NCBI GenBank assembly: GCA_021732085.1
Contig: JAKFVQ010000023.1
Location: forward strand, 1-64,000
Reading direction: 5' to 3'
From: Candidatus Obscuribacterales bacterium
GTDB taxonomy: Bacteria; Cyanobacteriota; Vampirovibrionia; Obscuribacterales; Obscuribacteraceae
Length of the DNA: 64,000 nt
The notes under the pieces were generated by a model that was given only the letters and a program-made list of their open reading frames with translations, did no database searches and had not been told where the DNA came from. The translations under genes and the position numbers were made by a program. How positions within the stretch are numbered: position 1 is the first letter of the stretch; every line of letters begins with the position of its first letter. Positions 63,275 through 64,000 of this stretch are shown in pieces.

Positions 63275-64000
63275 CTAGAGCTCAGAAAAGGCTTTTAGTG
63301 GGACTCTCGACTCTTTCGCTTTGCTCTTAGCCTCGCGAGCTGCAGACATCAATCTGCCCAACTCTTGGGTATCTTCAGGGATCGATGCAATGCCACCGGC
63401 CAACAAAAGTCTTTGTGTTTGCCCTGGAATCAAAGGCACGTTAATAAGCGAGTCAGCGAAGCGCTGAGCGAATATTCGGGCGCTTTTCGTATTTGCCCCA
63501 GGTAAGACGACCGCGAAATCAAACGTTTCGTAATGGGCGAGAATATCGAACGGGCGTTTCATCGTTTCAGCACGCGAAGCAATTTCCTTCATCGCTTGAA
63601 TTGGCAATGTTTGAGGGCCCTCAGCCATAACGATGCGTGCTTCAAAAACAATCAGTGTAAGAGGCATACCAAAAGTACTACTCTTAGCGAATTCTCTCTC
63701 CAGGAAGTAGAGCAAGGCGGGATAGGTGAACATGCCGGTATCGCCGCGCGTTAGTGACTTAAGCACTCCTGCGATCATGCCCCGATCGAACTCTGTCGCC
63801 GCCAGCCCCTGAGCCTTCGAGGCGTATGGAGAGACGTCGGCAATAGTGATAAGTCCGCAGCTGAGTAAGTTAAACACGATCGGAACCCACTCAATTTTGC
63901 TCATCGGTCGTCTTTGCAATATATCTTGCAAACGCATGCGTCCATCGCACATTTCGTACATCTGCATTTGCGGTTGAAGATCTAGCGGGGCACCGCGCGT
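63275..64000 (-). CDS. Degenerate GGDEF-domain regulator, 5' end outside the window
   Basis: The reading frame is open to the window edge, so this is the C-terminal part of a longer protein. At least 240 residues are visible. The first 50 (CDGRMRLQDILQRRPMSKIEWVPIV is one helix-turn region) resemble the end of a DUF4388/PatA-N-type domain. The rest has a GGDEF-like layout (TYPALLYFLEREFAKSSTFGMPL; DILAHYETFDFAVVLPG), but the signature GGDEF is replaced by ETFDF. The protein should not make cyclic di-GMP; it may bind a nucleotide or a partner. A function cannot be assigned further from this window. Confidence 0.7.
   Translation of the reverse strand, partial: TRGAPLDLQPQMQMYEMCDGRMRLQDILQRRPMSKIEWVPIVFNLLSCGLITIADVSPYASKAQGLAATEFDRGMIAGVLKSLTRGDTGMFTYPALLYFLEREFAKSSTFGMPLTLIVFEARIVMAEGPQTLPIQAMKEIASRAETMKRPFDILAHYETFDFAVVLPGANTKSARIFAQRFADSLINVPLIPGQTQRLLLAGGIASIPEDTQELGRLMSAAREAKSKAKESRVPLKAFSEL

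Noticed and set aside
1..64000. CRISPR arrays, insertion sequences, prophage or rRNA genes
   Set aside because: No regularly spaced repeats with unique spacers, no transposase or integrase frame, no phage genes and no conserved rRNA segments were seen.

Overview
The window is chromosomal bacterial DNA of roughly 50% GC. It looks like a large-genome, Gram-negative-type environmental lineage. Signs of this are the many TPR proteins, Hanks-type Ser/Thr kinases fused to transmembrane (TM) and helical regions, a J-domain/TPR fusion, a zinc-ribbon/PEGA protein, a secreted TPR/caspase-like protein, a probable DUF4388-type regulator and HMA-like/P-type ATPase genes. This style fits the non-photosynthetic sister group of Cyanobacteria (Melainabacteria/Vampirovibrionia, Obscuribacterales). 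That placement is an inference from gene style, not from a marker phylogeny. I saw no phage, insertion sequence, CRISPR array or rRNA.

Layout. 0.4-7.6 kb: clpB (-), a J-domain/TPR protein, an exported protein with a glycine-rich hydrophobic stretch, a diguanylate cyclase and a membrane protein. 7.7-10.5 kb: acyl-CoA ligase and a BaiN/YhiN-type flavoprotein, overlapping by 8 nt. 10.5-13.3 kb: small hypothetical and exported proteins, plus a MITE-like pair of inverted repeats. 13.4-19.0 kb: an exported TPR/caspase-like protein and a large low-complexity protein with eight 19-residue repeats and a degenerate protease-like tail. 19.1-19.8 kb: tRNA-Asn and tRNA-Lys flanking 72-bp tandem repeats. 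20-24.8 kb: two TPR proteins and a Ser/Thr kinase with a long helical C-terminus.

24.8-40.3 kb is mostly surface-glycan machinery: a GT-C (ArnT/PMT-like) protein, two GT4 glycosyltransferases, a sugar-nucleotide epimerase, a GT2 polyprenyl-phosphate glycosyltransferase and a YfhO-like membrane protein. It is interrupted by a zinc-ribbon/PEGA protein, a trypsin-like protease and a VapBC-type toxin-antitoxin pair. 40.3-44.1 kb holds two tandem paralogous atypical kinases with a TM tail, separated by a TM protein.

44.4-50 kb is a type I secretion locus: a parvulin-type isomerase, an ABC exporter with a cyclic-nucleotide-binding-like domain and a C39 peptidase, and a convergent HlyD-type adaptor. 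A patatin-like phospholipase and an AzgA-type purine permease follow. 53.1-56.5 kb is a metal-ATPase-like locus: a small helical protein, an HMA-like protein and a P1B-like ATPase without its CPC motif, behind a palindrome and a structured leader. 56.7-64 kb, all on the minus strand: a Ser/Thr kinase, an M1 aminopeptidase, a macro-domain protein, a hypothetical protein and the 3' part of a degenerate GGDEF regulator cut by the window end.

The best candidates for something undescribed are the tandem HGD/DYD kinases, the metal-ATPase-like locus, the type I secretion locus with no visible substrate gene, the TPR/caspase protein and the repeat/pseudo-protease protein.
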